Made by a program: the position numbers and the translations under genes. A DNA stretch of 64,000 nt from Diphasiastrum complanatum. Lineage: Eukaryota > Streptophyta > Lycopodiopsida > Lycopodiales > Lycopodiaceae. Positions within the stretch are counted from its first letter, which is position 1. Every line of letters begins with the position of its first letter. The notes below the pieces were generated by a model, which saw only the letters and a program-made list of their open reading frames with translations, was not told the DNA's origin and did not search any database. Of the stretch, positions 46,589-57,636 are shown piece after piece. The stretch is taken from positions 41,865,723-41,929,722 of the forward strand of contig CM055095.1 in assembly GCA_029204225.1 (NCBI GenBank). Direction: 5' to 3'.

Positions 46589-49009
46589 CTATGCAAGTGG
46601 AGCCTGATCATTTGCAAAAAGTTCTTGCACCGTCTTGTTTGTATCAATAAAGGAACGACCTGGCTCTTTTTTCACACCCCTGTCCTTCATCAAATTTCTC
46701 ACCTTGGCTTTTTCCTCCCATCTGCCAGCTGCACCATAAATATTGGAAAGAAGGACATATGCTGCAGGGTTTCCTGGTTCCAACTCAATTAACTGCTCTA
46801 TAACAACTTCAGCTAAGTCTAAATTGCCATGGAGCCGACAAGCACTAAGAAAAGCCCTCCAGATATTTGCATCTGGTGGAATCGGCATTGCCTTGATGAA
46901 GTTGTATGCCTCATCCAAATGCCCAGCTCTTCCGAAAAGGTCAATCATGCATACAAAGTGCTCAGACTTTGGGGTAAAGTGATAAACCTGAATCATATGA
47001 TTGAATAACCTACGACCCTGATCCAACAACCCCAGATGGCTGCATACTGTGAGAACACTTGTGAAAGTTAACTCGTCTGGCATTAGGTTTTCCTCTTGCA
47101 TCCTCCAAAATAGTCTGAAAGCTTCCTTGCTATTCCCATGAACTGCATAACCAGTAATCATTGCATTCCAACAAACTCTATCTCTCTTGGGCATACTATT
47201 GAATACTTGACGTGCATCCGTAAGACTCCCACACTTGGCATACATGCTAATAAGAGCCGTTGCCACAATAACCTTAGTCTCTAAACCGGCAGCGATGACG
47301 TCACAATGCACCTGCTTCCCCTCTTCCAGTGCAGTAAGACTGGCACATGAATGAAGTAAAGAGACAAAGGTGACTTCATCCGCTTTAATATTTCGACTTT
47401 TCATTTCCTGGTACAGGCGTATAGCTTCAAATGCACTTTCATGTCTAGAATATCCTGTAATCATGGCATTCCAGGTAACAAGGTTTCGCACACACATTTT
47501 GTCAAATGATTCTCGAGCATGTATTACACTCCCACACTTGGCATACATGCTAATAAGAGCTGTTCCAACGAAGACGTCTAACTCATAACCAGCTTCAATT
47601 GCAGATGCATGGATCTTTTTTCCCTCGTCTAAAGCTTCCAAATTAGCACATGCATTAAGGATGCAGACAAATGTAACTGCATCTGGCTTCAAACCTGCGT
47701 GTTTTAACTCCCTCCATAGCTTTAAAGCATTGTGACCCTCCCCATGCTTGGCATAAGCTGCTAACATTGCATTGCAGGGGACTATACCACGTCTTGACAT
47801 TCTGTCAAATGCTTGGCGAGCATTTTCTAATTCACCACAGTTTCCATACATGGTCACCAAGGCTGTTCCAACAAAGGCATCCGATTCCAAACCAGATTCT
47901 AAAACATCAACATGAACCTTCTTTCCCTGTTCCAATGCTTCTACGCTGGCACATGTACCAAGGATATAAACGTAAGTAAACCCATTTGGCTTTAATCCAT
48001 CCTCCCTCAATTGCTGATAAAGCTCCCAAACGTTGTGAGCATTCCCAAGCTTGGCATATCCTGCAATCATAGCATTCCAGGACCCTATGTCTTTCTTAAC
48101 CATTTTATTGAAAATATTTAAGGCATTGACCAGACATCCACAGTTCGCATACATGGTGATAAGTGCATTTCCAACTGAAATGTGTGAATCAAAACCAGCT
48201 TTGATAATGTCAGAGTGTATCATTTTACCAACATCTAAGCTTGCTAGCCGGGAACATGAGCCAAGGAGGCAGACAAAAGTCACCTGGTCGGGCTCCACTT
48301 CTTCGCATTTCATCTGCTTGTAGACTTGGATTGTTTCATTGCTGCTCCCAAGTTTGGAGTAAGCTGCAATCATCGCAGTCCAAGACACGGTGTCTCGTTG
48401 AGCCATCCTGTGAAACACTCCACGCGCAAGCACAAGACTGCCGCACTTTGCATACATATCAATAAGAGCATTTGCAACATACATTTCTGACTCCAAGCCA
48501 GCTTTTATTACGTCAACATGGAGCAGCCTGCCTTGTTTTAGGTCTGCAAAACTCGCACACACATTAGATACTAGAACATAAGTGATTCTGTCTGGCTTAA
48601 CGTTTTCCAACTTCATTCTTTGGTACAACTGCAAAGCCTCTCCGCACTTCTTTTGCTTCGCATACCCAGAAAGCATAGCATTCCATGGAACGGCATCTTG
48701 CTTAGGTATTCTGTCAAATATTTCACGCGCACGCAACAGACTCCCACATCTGGCATACATGTTCACAAGCGTGGTGGCTACATATCCATTAGACTCAAAT
48801 CCAAGCTTGACAATGTGAGAATGTACCTCCTTGCCACTGGCTAACGCCTTCAGTTTTGCACATTCTTGCAAAAGGGCAACATACAAAACCGAGATGTTTC
48901 TATAATCATGTCGATCTAAGGAATCCAAAACGTGCAAAGCCTCCTGCAATCGTCCATCCCTGAATAACCTTCGGACATAATTGCGATCACGCACTGATAA
49001 CAGCAACAT
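46589..49009 (-). CDS. PLS-class pentatricopeptide repeat protein, intronless
   Basis: An 806-aa PPR protein. Such proteins bind specific organellar RNA and act in editing, splicing or processing in chloroplasts or mitochondria. Six P-L-S triplet units repeat with exact 101-residue spacing: the WNAM-type motif starts at residues 109, 210 (WTAM), 311, 412 (CNAM), 513 and 614. Each unit has MYAKCG-like and PD.VTFV-like blocks. After unit six come a GLLDQGRRLF stretch, an E1-like part (about 685-760, IDLFGRAGHLDEAYNFIKAMP, WRAFLSACRLHGN) and an E2-like part (760-800, LSNIYGAAGRWEEKAKVRNLM). The protein stops at FANDQ, where an E+ and DYW region would start, so it has no deaminase domain. The ATG is supported by an in-frame stop six codons upstream. 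The first 40 residues are Arg-rich, compatible with a targeting peptide but not compelling. Confidence 0.9.
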   Translation of the reverse strand: MLLLSVRDRNYVRRLFRDGRLQEALHVLDSLDRHDYRNISVLYVALLQECAKLKALASGKEVHSHIVKLGFESNGYVATTLVNMYARCGSLLRAREIFDRIPKQDAVPWNAMLSGYAKQKKCGEALQLYQRMKLENVKPDRITYVLVSNVCASFADLKQGRLLHVDVIKAGLESEMYVANALIDMYAKCGSLVLARGVFHRMAQRDTVSWTAMIAAYSKLGSSNETIQVYKQMKCEEVEPDQVTFVCLLGSCSRLASLDVGKMIHSDIIKAGFDSHISVGNALITMYANCGCLVNALNIFNKMVKKDIGSWNAMIAGYAKLGNAHNVWELYQQLREDGLKPNGFTYVYILGTCASVEALEQGKKVHVDVLESGLESDAFVGTALVTMYGNCGELENARQAFDRMSRRGIVPCNAMLAAYAKHGEGHNALKLWRELKHAGLKPDAVTFVCILNACANLEALDEGKKIHASAIEAGYELDVFVGTALISMYAKCGSVIHARESFDKMCVRNLVTWNAMITGYSRHESAFEAIRLYQEMKSRNIKADEVTFVSLLHSCASLTALEEGKQVHCDVIAAGLETKVIVATALISMYAKCGSLTDARQVFNSMPKRDRVCWNAMITGYAVHGNSKEAFRLFWRMQEENLMPDELTFTSVLTVCSHLGLLDQGRRLFNHMIQVYHFTPKSEHFVCMIDLFGRAGHLDEAYNFIKAMPIPPDANIWRAFLSACRLHGNLDLAEVVIEQLIELEPGNPAAYVLLSNIYGAAGRWEEKAKVRNLMKDRGVKKEPGRSFIDTNKTVQELFANDQAPLA

Positions 49010-49339
49010 TTTAAACAGATTACCCTAGAGAGATTAGAATTTGGACCAATTTGTTCCTGAAACTTGCACAATCGCACTATGCAAACCATGAAAGCAGGTG
49101 CGTGAAATCATCTTCACACACCCTCCTGCTGCCGACTGAGCCGTTGTTTCGTGTTGAAACTGAAAGAGGTAGAGATCCAAACGACCATAGAAGTAAGGGT
49201 TTAGTATCTTATATGGAAAGGTAGAAGGGTTTTAGAAGGGTTTTATCCTTCTATGGAGAAACATACTACTCTTTGAAGAAGAAACATCCTGTTCTAATAA
49301 TAAGATGAAAACCATCTAATCCAAAGGAGTGCACCGGAA
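49010..49339. other. Upstream flank of the PPR gene
   Basis: Contains the minus-strand 5' leader and presumably the promoter of the PPR gene. A 14-base GGGTTTTA(G/T) type duplication lies at about 49198-49243. No clear TATA box can be assigned. Confidence 0.35.
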
Positions 49340-50110
49340 ATAATTCCCTCACTCTTATGGATATGGACATAGACCTTGCATCCAAAATCGTACCCTTTTT
49401 CTTTTTGCTATCCCATTCAGTTGAGGTGTATGAACTTGTTCAAATTGTTGCCTGATTCCGATTCCATGCTCTTTGTAGAAGTTGATAAATGTTGTAAAAC
49501 GATACTCACCTCCTTAATATGATGTCAACACCTTGATATTGGCATTTGCTTTTGGTTTTCTACCAATGCCTTACAAGCCCTTGAAGCACTCAAATGTCCT
49601 ATAGATTCATGTTCTTCTCGAATAATCATCAATGAACGTTAAGAAGTAGAACACTCCACCTATTGACATTGTCTTCATTGGTCCACACAAATCCGAGTGC
49701 ATAAATTTGCTCGCCTATGGAATGTAGCTCGTCCCTTATTGCCTTGATTTTGGTCATATATGTTTGAATGTGTTCCCCTTGCTCTATACGGGCACTAATC
49801 AATTTTGACTTCAAAGACATAATTCTTGATGGGTTTGAAGTCTCGAACTGCTCTTTTAGTACATCTCAGGCTTGTCTTGGTGTCACAACATCACTGATGT
49901 GGGTAATGATGTGGTCCTTCACCAATGTTGTTGATAAAGGTCAACGCCCTCCTCATCTTCATGTCGAGCACTTTGATGTCTGCTTCACTTGGCAGTCTTC
50001 TCTCATCGTCTCTGAAAGGTTTTTCATTTTGAACTTCTATACTGCATAGTTGGAAATCTCGTCCAATTTGTTATTTTCGCCCAAAATGGACTCTCCCATG
50101 TTTGCCATCT
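49340..50110 (-). pseudogene. Copia gag and integrase scrap
   Basis: Minus-strand Copia fragments in the wrong proximity. About 50110-49690 reads as gag, including SNPSRIMSLKSKLISARIEQGEHIQTYM (only in pieces) and IRDELHSIG. It passes at about 49690 straight into integrase text (LCGPMKT, DDYSRR, GGEYRF, FYKEHGI) down to about 49360. The zinc knuckle, protease and pre-integrase are deleted between. Multiple stops. No LTRs adjoin it. Confidence 0.65.
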
Positions 50111-52393
50111 CCAAAATGCCTAAAACTCCACTTGTAGGCTAAAAAGAGTATGTCGGAGTAAATGGCGATGTCAAAATTCAAAAATAAAGATCTATAATTT
50201 TTTGCCTACCAAGTCACCCGCCACTTTGCCACAAAATTGAAAGCCAAATCGCTTTCGCTTTTGAAAATGCTTCTCACCACGAATTTCCAATTTCGTGCCC
50301 TATAAAGTGGTGAAATCCATTTTGGCATTCTCTGAGCACTTCCTCCATGGCAAACACTTTGTTTTGCGGTACCGTACTTGTAGGTACAATACGGGTTCCC
50401 TTTGTTTGGAGTTCGTATGCCTTCGTTTGGTCCAAAACCGTTAAAGTGAAAATAAGGGCCTTTTTAAAAAATCAACTATTTCTTCGTAGTGAAGAAAATT
50501 CACTTTTCAAGCAATTTTGGGCCTTGGGTCCATCCAAATTGAATTTTTTTTAATGAAGTTGAAGGTTGTTTTGCTCTTCAAGGCACTTCTCCCTTCAAGT
50601 TAATCTTGGCCATTGAAAGTAGAGAACTCCATCTAGGCCACCAAATCAACTTTAAATCATGGCCCTAGGTGAATGTGGGCATCTTGTGGTTGGGAGCGAA
50701 TTTGAGCATTGAAATGGACACCTAGAGCACTTTTACACTCTTTTACACTACTACATCTTCTTCATGTAGATGCACAAGCTGTCTCTCCTTGTGTGGTAGC
50801 ACCCTCCATCCTCTTCTTTGGCTTGATCTCATTCAATTTTTGAGCACTTTCAATGTCGTCTTAGGCCTAGACTAAAGGCGCCCTACCATTTATGAGTCCG
50901 TAGAACATTCAATTGCCAAAAAAAGATGGAGACACGGTGGAATAAGCCCAACTTGAAAAAGAGATTTTTTAAACATTTTTTCACCCTTTTTTTTTTGCCA
51001 AAAAACCACTAGGCTATTTAATAATTGGCAATTCTTTCTTTATGGCTATTTAGTGGACTAGAATGGATACCTTCATGTCCTTACGACCTCCATAATGGTG
51101 CACGAACGGTAAAGTTATTCTTGATTTTGTGAAAAACTTGTTATTCTCACCCGATTTTTTTCACAAATCAACTGCAAAATTATCGATTTTTAACCATGTT
51201 TTACCCCATTTGATGTTATGCACAGGCTAAAGATCCCTGTACTGAGCTTGGCAACCCTCCATATGCCTAAAACTATGCACCGGTGTTTCACTTTTCGTTT
51301 CTACTCGTCGAAAATCCCAAACTCTCAGAAAACTATTCTCCCGAAGCTATCTTCAATGGCTACTCTGTACTGTGCACACTCCCTATACGGCTCTACTACC
51401 AGTTTAAAATTCAATTGAAACAGGATCACAGATCATGCAACATAGTAACATACACAAAAAACACTCTCCCACACCAAGCTCACATTGCAACTATATTTCC
51501 AAAAACCAAAATACATTGTACATATAGCTTTTTTTTTGGCAACCCATGCATGATCCAGGTTGCCATTGATGGGACGCATGTTCTGTCGACTTGCCTTGTG
51601 GTGAGGCCAACTAGTCCTAATCAACCGATAAGACCCACAAAATAATAACACAATAGTTCTGCTTTTATTCTAATTGTTCTTTGATTCGAGAGCTACATTA
51701 CAGGAGTTCCAAAATGCCACATAAGAGAGAAAAAATTGTCGAATTTTGAAACTCCAACCAAGTTTTTGGTCTGCCCACAACATGACCTCACTAGTAACAT
51801 GTATATGTTGGGAGTCGTGCGTTGCTCCGATACGACTAATGAGAATCGTGAGAAGAAAATTCACGAAACATTTGCGACTCTCTTTTGAGATTTGGATGGA
51901 GTTCAGGTGCGTTTGCTGGGCACTGCCAGCTGAAACACTCCTACAATCCTCCAGAGAGTAGTCAGTTACTACTGATCTACGTTTATAAAAGTAATACAGC
52001 ATTCGACTTCATTTCAACCAAGGTGCGAAATTCAAAAGGAACAAGAAAACTCAGACATATGAAAAATAAACAGCATAAGCATTCGACATCCAAGATCAGA
52101 CACAACCAGAAAAAATAATCTATATTGACTTTCTCTGATTTCTTCAGGGCACTGCATGCGAATTCACGCAGTGCGTTGGCGTGAGAGAAGCACGGCTCTC
52201 TCACAAGTAGTAGTCTCGCTTCACTAGCGAACAATTGGATCTTCTGATCCTAGACAAAATTATCTTCTCGCACACAGGCGAAGCTTCTGTCTGTATTCAT
52301 CTTGATTGCTTACTAGCATCAGACTTATCTGTGTATCATGTTCTGATATGTGTCAAGCATTATCCAGTAAGCACGGTCTCTCTATGTAAACCT
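50111..52393. other. Intergenic, with a possible LTR relic next to element G
   Basis: No gene is supported. A T-rich run lies near 50980. From about 51950 to 52393 the sequence vaguely parallels the E2 LTR (61540-61830), with GCG(T/TC)GGC(G/A)...GAGA...CTCTCTCACAA and TAGTCTCGCTT in the same order. The parallel appears to resume after element G (58172-58620), which is rich in TTCGTG words like that LTR. If so, G inserted into an older LTR of this type. Support is weak. Confidence 0.35.
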
Positions 52394-53085
52394 TGTGAAA
52401 AATTGCCTACATTGGCAAATCTAGCCATGTAGAATATTGTACATTTTGTCAATATTGTTTGTTGGTTACTTGAATGGCCAAAGTGCCACTTGTACATACA
52501 CACCTAAAGTAGGTTACCACGAGTCAAGAGGAGTGGTTGTGTCTATTTGGTAGTGATTCCTACTTTGTAGGATCTAGACCATGATTTATGATGAGATTTG
52601 TACCTACCATGCACCTACCAAGCATGACTCTTGGATCTAGGCTAGGGTTTTCACATTAGGGCAAGAAAGTGGAGTCTACTTCCTTATTACATGCTGGATT
52701 TTCACCTAACTTTGCAAAGGAAGTGTGTTTTACTATGTATTTCCATTCTCCATAGTGAGAAGATAGAAACTTTTTGGAGCCTCAAGGAGAAACTCGAGTT
52801 TCCTCTCATTGTATGGTGATTACTCTATTTTTTCCAATGAAACCCAACTTTGGCACTTTGTAAACACTGTCTACAGGCCGTACTACAGCCTTATTTCCAC
52901 ACGTGTGGAGTTGGATTAGACTATTTGATCAATGCTTTGATTGTCTCTACTTGTTTCCTATCAAGCTGCTAAACTAGATCTTGTTTTCTGATGACTAGTT
53001 TCTGATAGATTGTTTAACAAGCATATAATCACCTTGTGGATCATTCAAAGATCCATTTATGGTCCTTAGTACTGTACTTTTCACA
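52394..53085 (+). repeat. Element G 5' LTR
   Basis: 692 bp, TGTGAAAA...TTTTCACA. Contains a 123-base stretch (about 52733-52870) absent from the 3' LTR, including CTTTGGCACTTTGTAAACA. Confidence 0.93.
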
Positions 53086-53097
53086 TGGTATCAGAGC
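53086..53097 (+). other. Element G primer-binding site
   Basis: TGGTATCAGAGC directly after the 5' LTR, complementary to initiator tRNA-Met. Confidence 0.93.
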
Positions 53098-53623
53098 CAA
53101 GTACAAGGCCATTGATCTGTGTTTGAATCTAATCCAGTTTTAGTAGGTTTTGGTGCAAAAAGCTAGTATTGGAAGGGCGAGCTGGTATCCAGGTTTTGGT
53201 GAGGGGATTTGATCCCAAACTTTTTCAGGATCAAAATCCGTACTGTTCACACGTGTGGGCATCTCTGAACCAGCATTTAATAACCCATATTCATTGGATC
53301 ATAGAAAATTCATATGGTGTCAATTTGATGTAATTTTTGGTGCAAATCCTAGGATAAGCTACCAAGATCACTTGCCATTGATTAGTTTTGAATTTGTTTC
53401 ATGAAAACTAATTAATCTAGGCTGATTTCAGACCTTCTTAAAGTGAAAACCAGGTCTTGAAAGTACATCAAAGTGAATGAGAGATAGAGTCAGTTTTTGT
53501 CCAAGAATAGCCAAGATTGGCAAGATTTGCTTGAGTGTAGTTTTCATCTCATCTTATCTTCATTCTTGCTTGTGAGGGAGTGATAGAACTGTGATTACAA
53601 ATCCATCTATTGGATTAGAAGTC

Positions 53624-54480
53624 ATGGGAGCCTACCTTCTAGAAGCTAGTGAGAGGTCAAATTCTACCAATTATGCTATTTGAAAAGTGAGGATGGAGTC
53701 ACTAATGGTGCTTCAGGATCTTTATGAGTTTCTAATAGATGATGAAGATGAACCTCTAGGTGCACAGGAATTAGTGAGATACAAGAAGAGGCTTAGGCTT
53801 GCACTTCATTGTATTAAGATGAATGTAAGCAATGATCTTTTAAGGGAAGTATCATCATGTAAGAGTGCTAAAGAGGCTTGGGAATCTTTAAAATCTATCT
53901 ATGAGTCTAGTAACACTTCGAGGGTTCTCATGCTTAGGAATCAGATTCTACAAAGCATGAAGAGGAGTGATGAGAGTGCACAAGATTATGTGCTAAGAAT
54001 GAAGTCTCTTAATAGGGAGTTAGCTTCCATTGGAGAGAAGATTCAAGATAGTGAGCTTGTTCAGATTGTCCTAAATGGTCTAGGGAGTGGCTTTACAAAT
54101 TTGGTCCAAAGCTTTGCAATCCAAGACACTTTGCCTACTATAGAAAAGCTACACAGTGTATTAGTAGCTGAAGAGTGTAGGATGTTGCACACCAATGCAA
54201 GAATGAATGCTATTTCTCTGCAGGATGGTGATGAGAAAGCTAATTTCTCATTCAAAAGCAAGAAGAAGACCAATGGCAAGAAGAAGCACTTCAAGGAGAC
54301 TAAGGAGGAGGATGAGGCTTCAAGCTCAAAGGGCAAGATCAAAGACAATCCAAGTACAAATGTTTTTTCTGTGGAAAGAAAGGACATTTTGCATCAGAAT
54401 GTCTCAAGAAGAAAAAGGCACAAGAGAGCAAACAAAGCAACATTGCACATCAGGAGGAAGAGGAGGATGAAGATTCATCC
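53624..54480 (+). pseudogene. Element G gag, broken
   Basis: Copia gag. ATG at 53624 starts the family N-terminus, but codon 20, a Trp in the related B gag, is TGA here (53681-53683). The following frame (from 53684) has LRLALHCIKMNVSNDLL, AWESLKSIYESS and ELVQIVLNGL. Just before the zinc knuckle (about 54347) one base is missing relative to the pol frame; the knuckle CFFCGKKGHFASEC is therefore read in the pol frame. The second break means gag and pol are no longer one continuous frame. Confidence 0.88.
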
Positions 54481-57400
54481 TTGATGGTTTCCAACAAACC
54501 ACCATCATCCAAGAGCAACACCAATGATTCTTGGTGGATTGATAGTGGGGCAAGTTCCCACATGACATATCAAAAGGACATATTCTCCACCTTACTTTCT
54601 TACAATGACTTACATAGATCAATCTATACTACAAGTAGTCAAGAATGTAAGATAAGTGGAATAGGAGCAATTCCCTTGTATGTGGGATCATCCAAAAGGA
54701 TGAATCTAGATAATGCTCTTTATGTTCCTAAGTTAACCAAGAATTTGCTTAGTGTTGGCCAGTTAATGGATAATGGCCTAGATGTACAATTTAAGTATGG
54801 AGTTTGTTCCATCCTTAGAAATGATGAATGTATAGCCAAAGGCTTTATGCAAGGTAGATTGTTTAAGCTTGATGCTAATATTGCAGTGGAGAGTGTTAAC
54901 TTGGTAAAGGTGGAGCTATCAAAGGTGGAACTGTGGCACAAAAGGTTGGGCCACCCCAACTACAAAGCCATGGAATCTATGGCTACAAAGGAGCTTGCGA
55001 TTGGACTCCCCAAGCATTTGTCAAAGTGTGGGAAGAGATGTGAAGCATGCAGCCTCTCAAAGGCTCACAAGCTACTCTTCTCAAGATCTACATCAAGATC
55101 AAACTCTCCTCTTGAACTCATCCATTCGGATGTTCATAGTTTTTCACATGAGTCTAATGGTGGTGCCAAGTACTATGTAATCTTCATTGATGACTATTCT
55201 AGATTTTGTTGGATGTACTTCTTGTCTAGCAAATCAATGGTGTTTGATTCTTTTGTAAACTTCAAGACTTTGGTAGAAAATCAACTTAGTACCAAGATTA
55301 AGGTATTAAGGAGTGATAATGGAGGTGAATATATCTCCAATAAGTTGATTGACTTTTGTTTTTCTAATGGCATAAAGAGGGAGTTGTCATGTCCATACAC
55401 CCCTCAACAAAATGGAGTGAGTGAGAGAAAAAATAGATCTCTTTGTGAGTGTGCTAAGGCCTTAAGGCTAGATGCTTCTCTATCCAGACCATTTTGGGGT
55501 GAAGCAATAACTTGTGCTAACTATTTGTGCAATAGATTGCCAAACCAAGCCATTGGAGGAATCACACCATTTGAAGCTCTATTTGGAGAGAAGCCCAATC
55601 TCAAAGATCTCAAAGTTTTTGGATCCACTTGTTATGTACACCAATCCTTGGATAAGAGAAGGAAGGATGATGCAACATCCATCAAAGGCATCTTTGTGGG
55701 ATATGGTGAGAATAGCAAAGGTTATAGAGTCTTCAATCCCATCACTAGCAAGGTAATAGTGAGTAGGGATGTTATTTTTTATGAAGGACATGCTTGTGAT
55801 TTGGATGATAATGCTACTAATCATCTTGATGCCAAGGATCATGCTAGGATGGAGGAGGAGCTTCCAAGTGAAGAAGAACTTGAGGATCCACCTCAAGATG
55901 CAAGAACTCCAAGAACTCCAAGAAGATCTACAAGGGCAAGATCCGAGCCATTGAGGCTCACCTATGATGGTCAAGGTGATCAAAGGGAAGGCTCATCATC
56001 TTTCACATCTTACACCTTTCTTACTTCAATGTTAGATGAGCCAACATGCTATGAAGGTGCTTGTAAGTCTAAGAGTTGGATGGATGCTATGCAAGTAGAG
56101 GATGATGCTCTTATTGAGAATCATACTTGGGATCTTGTGGATCTTCCTCAAGAGAAGAAACCTCTTGATTGCAAGTGGGTGTTTAGATTGAAGTATAATA
56201 AAGATGGATCAATAAGCAAGCATAAAGCTAGGCTTGTTGCCAAAGGTTTTTTACAAACCAAAGGCATTGACTATGATGAGACTTTTGCTCCTGTGGCTAA
56301 GCTTGTTACTATCAGGTTGATCATTAGTCTTGCTACAACCTTCAATTGGGAGCAATTCCAACTTGACTTCACAAATGCATTCCTCAATGGTTATTTGGAG
56401 GAAGAGATCTACATGAGGCAACCCGAGGGCTTCATCAAGGCAAAGCATGAAGGAAAGGTGTGTTTTTTGAGGAAGAGCCTTTATGGGCTCAAGCAAGCAC
56501 CTAGAGCATGGTACTCTAGGCTAAACTCTTTTCTCATTTCCATCAATTTTGTAATGAGTGCCTATGATCCATCATTGTATATAAGTTTTCATGATGGCAT
56601 GATCATTATTCTTGTTTTGTATGTAGATGACATTATCTTGAGTGGTAATGATCTAGATGGAATTAGAGATGTAAAAATTGCTTTAGCAAAAGAGTTTAAG
56701 ATGGTAGATCTCGGCCTATTGATCTTCATTCTTGGAATAGAGGTTATTAGAGGATGTGATTTTAGCTTTATTTGTCAATCTAAATATGCTACATCCATCC
56801 TAGATAGATTTGGAATGAAGAATTGTAAAGGCATTGAGACACCAATGGAGCAACATGTAAAAGCATCTATTGGTTGTGATGAAGCATCCTTTGAGGACAT
56901 CACATTATATAGAAGGCTTATTGGCTCCTTGATCTATTTAACTATAACTAGACCTAATCTTAGTTATAGTGTTGGAAAGTTAAGCCAATTCATGCAAAGT
57001 CCTCTAGTTTCACATTGGAAGATGGCCAAAAGAGTTCTTAGATACATTTCATTCACTAAGAATTTTGGTATTTTGTATAGGGGAACTAATCTTGGCTTAA
57101 GAGCCTATAGTGACTCGGATTTTGCAGGTGACAAAGTGGATAGAAGATCAACAAGTGCCTTTGCAACCTTTCTATGTGATGGAGTAGTATCATGGCTTTC
57201 CAAAAAGCAAGATACCATCTCTCTATCTTCCACAGAATCCGAATACAAGGCCTTGACATCAACATGCAAGGAGGTCTTGTGGCTCAAAAGGCTATTGGTG
57301 GAGCTTCATGTCATGGAGGAGGAGATCCCTATCATCTATTGTGACAACCAATCAGCCCAATCACTTGCAACTAATCCTACATTCCATGCAAGGAGCAAAC

Positions 57401-57636
57401 ACATCGAAATTGCTCATCATTTCGTGAGAGAAAAAGTGCAAGCTAAAGAGATCAAGCTCCAACACGTGCCATCATCAAGTTGCTTGGCTGATTTGTTTAC
57501 TAAACCTTTACCTAAAGATTCATTTGTCAAGCTTAGATCTTCAATTGGAGTTATTGATAAAAGCATTGTGATCTCCAAGGCTAGATTTGAGGAGGAGTGT
57601 GAAAAATTGCCTACATTGGCAAATCTAGCCATGTAG
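54481..57636 (+). CDS. Element G pol (protease, integrase, RT, RNase H), 1051 aa
   Basis: Open from the zinc-knuckle side of gag to a stop inside the 3' LTR. Protease active site WWIDSGASSHMT near residue 20. Integrase zinc domain about 150-195 (LWHKRLGHPNY, CEACSLSKAH), core from about 215 with HSDVHSFS, FIDDYSRFCWMYF, RSDNGGEYIS and PQQNGVSERKNR. C-terminal domain GIFVGYGENSKGYRV near 400. RT about 560-800: KARLVAKGFLQ, FTNAFLNGYLEEEIYM, LYGLKQAPRAW and catalytic YVDD near 714. RNase H from about 870: YSDSDFAGD, SLSSTESEYKAL, YCDNQSAQSLATNP. All catalytic motifs look intact. The stop at 57634-57636 lies 37-39 bases into the LTR, so the last 13 residues are LTR-encoded. It probably started as a gag-pol fusion; the codon at 54481 is not necessarily a natural start. 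Confidence 0.93.
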   Translation: MMVSNKPPSSKSNTNDSWWIDSGASSHMTYQKDIFSTLLSYNDLHRSIYTTSSQECKISGIGAIPLYVGSSKRMNLDNALYVPKLTKNLLSVGQLMDNGLDVQFKYGVCSILRNDECIAKGFMQGRLFKLDANIAVESVNLVKVELSKVELWHKRLGHPNYKAMESMATKELAIGLPKHLSKCGKRCEACSLSKAHKLLFSRSTSRSNSPLELIHSDVHSFSHESNGGAKYYVIFIDDYSRFCWMYFLSSKSMVFDSFVNFKTLVENQLSTKIKVLRSDNGGEYISNKLIDFCFSNGIKRELSCPYTPQQNGVSERKNRSLCECAKALRLDASLSRPFWGEAITCANYLCNRLPNQAIGGITPFEALFGEKPNLKDLKVFGSTCYVHQSLDKRRKDDATSIKGIFVGYGENSKGYRVFNPITSKVIVSRDVIFYEGHACDLDDNATNHLDAKDHARMEEELPSEEELEDPPQDARTPRTPRRSTRARSEPLRLTYDGQGDQREGSSSFTSYTFLTSMLDEPTCYEGACKSKSWMDAMQVEDDALIENHTWDLVDLPQEKKPLDCKWVFRLKYNKDGSISKHKARLVAKGFLQTKGIDYDETFAPVAKLVTIRLIISLATTFNWEQFQLDFTNAFLNGYLEEEIYMRQPEGFIKAKHEGKVCFLRKSLYGLKQAPRAWYSRLNSFLISINFVMSAYDPSLYISFHDGMIIILVLYVDDIILSGNDLDGIRDVKIALAKEFKMVDLGLLIFILGIEVIRGCDFSFICQSKYATSILDRFGMKNCKGIETPMEQHVKASIGCDEASFEDITLYRRLIGSLIYLTITRPNLSYSVGKLSQFMQSPLVSHWKMAKRVLRYISFTKNFGILYRGTNLGLRAYSDSDFAGDKVDRRSTSAFATFLCDGVVSWLSKKQDTISLSSTESEYKALTSTCKEVLWLKRLLVELHVMEEEIPIIYCDNQSAQSLATNPTFHARSKHIEIAHHFVREKVQAKEIKLQHVPSSSCLADLFTKPLPKDSFVKLRSSIGVIDKSIVISKARFEEECEKLPTLANLAM
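57587..57597 (+). other. Element G polypurine tract
   Basis: GAGGAGGAG directly before the TGTGAAAA start of the 3' LTR, inside the pol frame. Confidence 0.85.

Noticed and set aside
47370-48844. Plus-strand open frames opposite the PPR gene
   Set aside because: Antisense shadows of a repetitive coding sequence.
54061-54387. Minus-strand open frame opposite element G gag
   Set aside because: Shadow of the Lys-rich gag end; no independent evidence.
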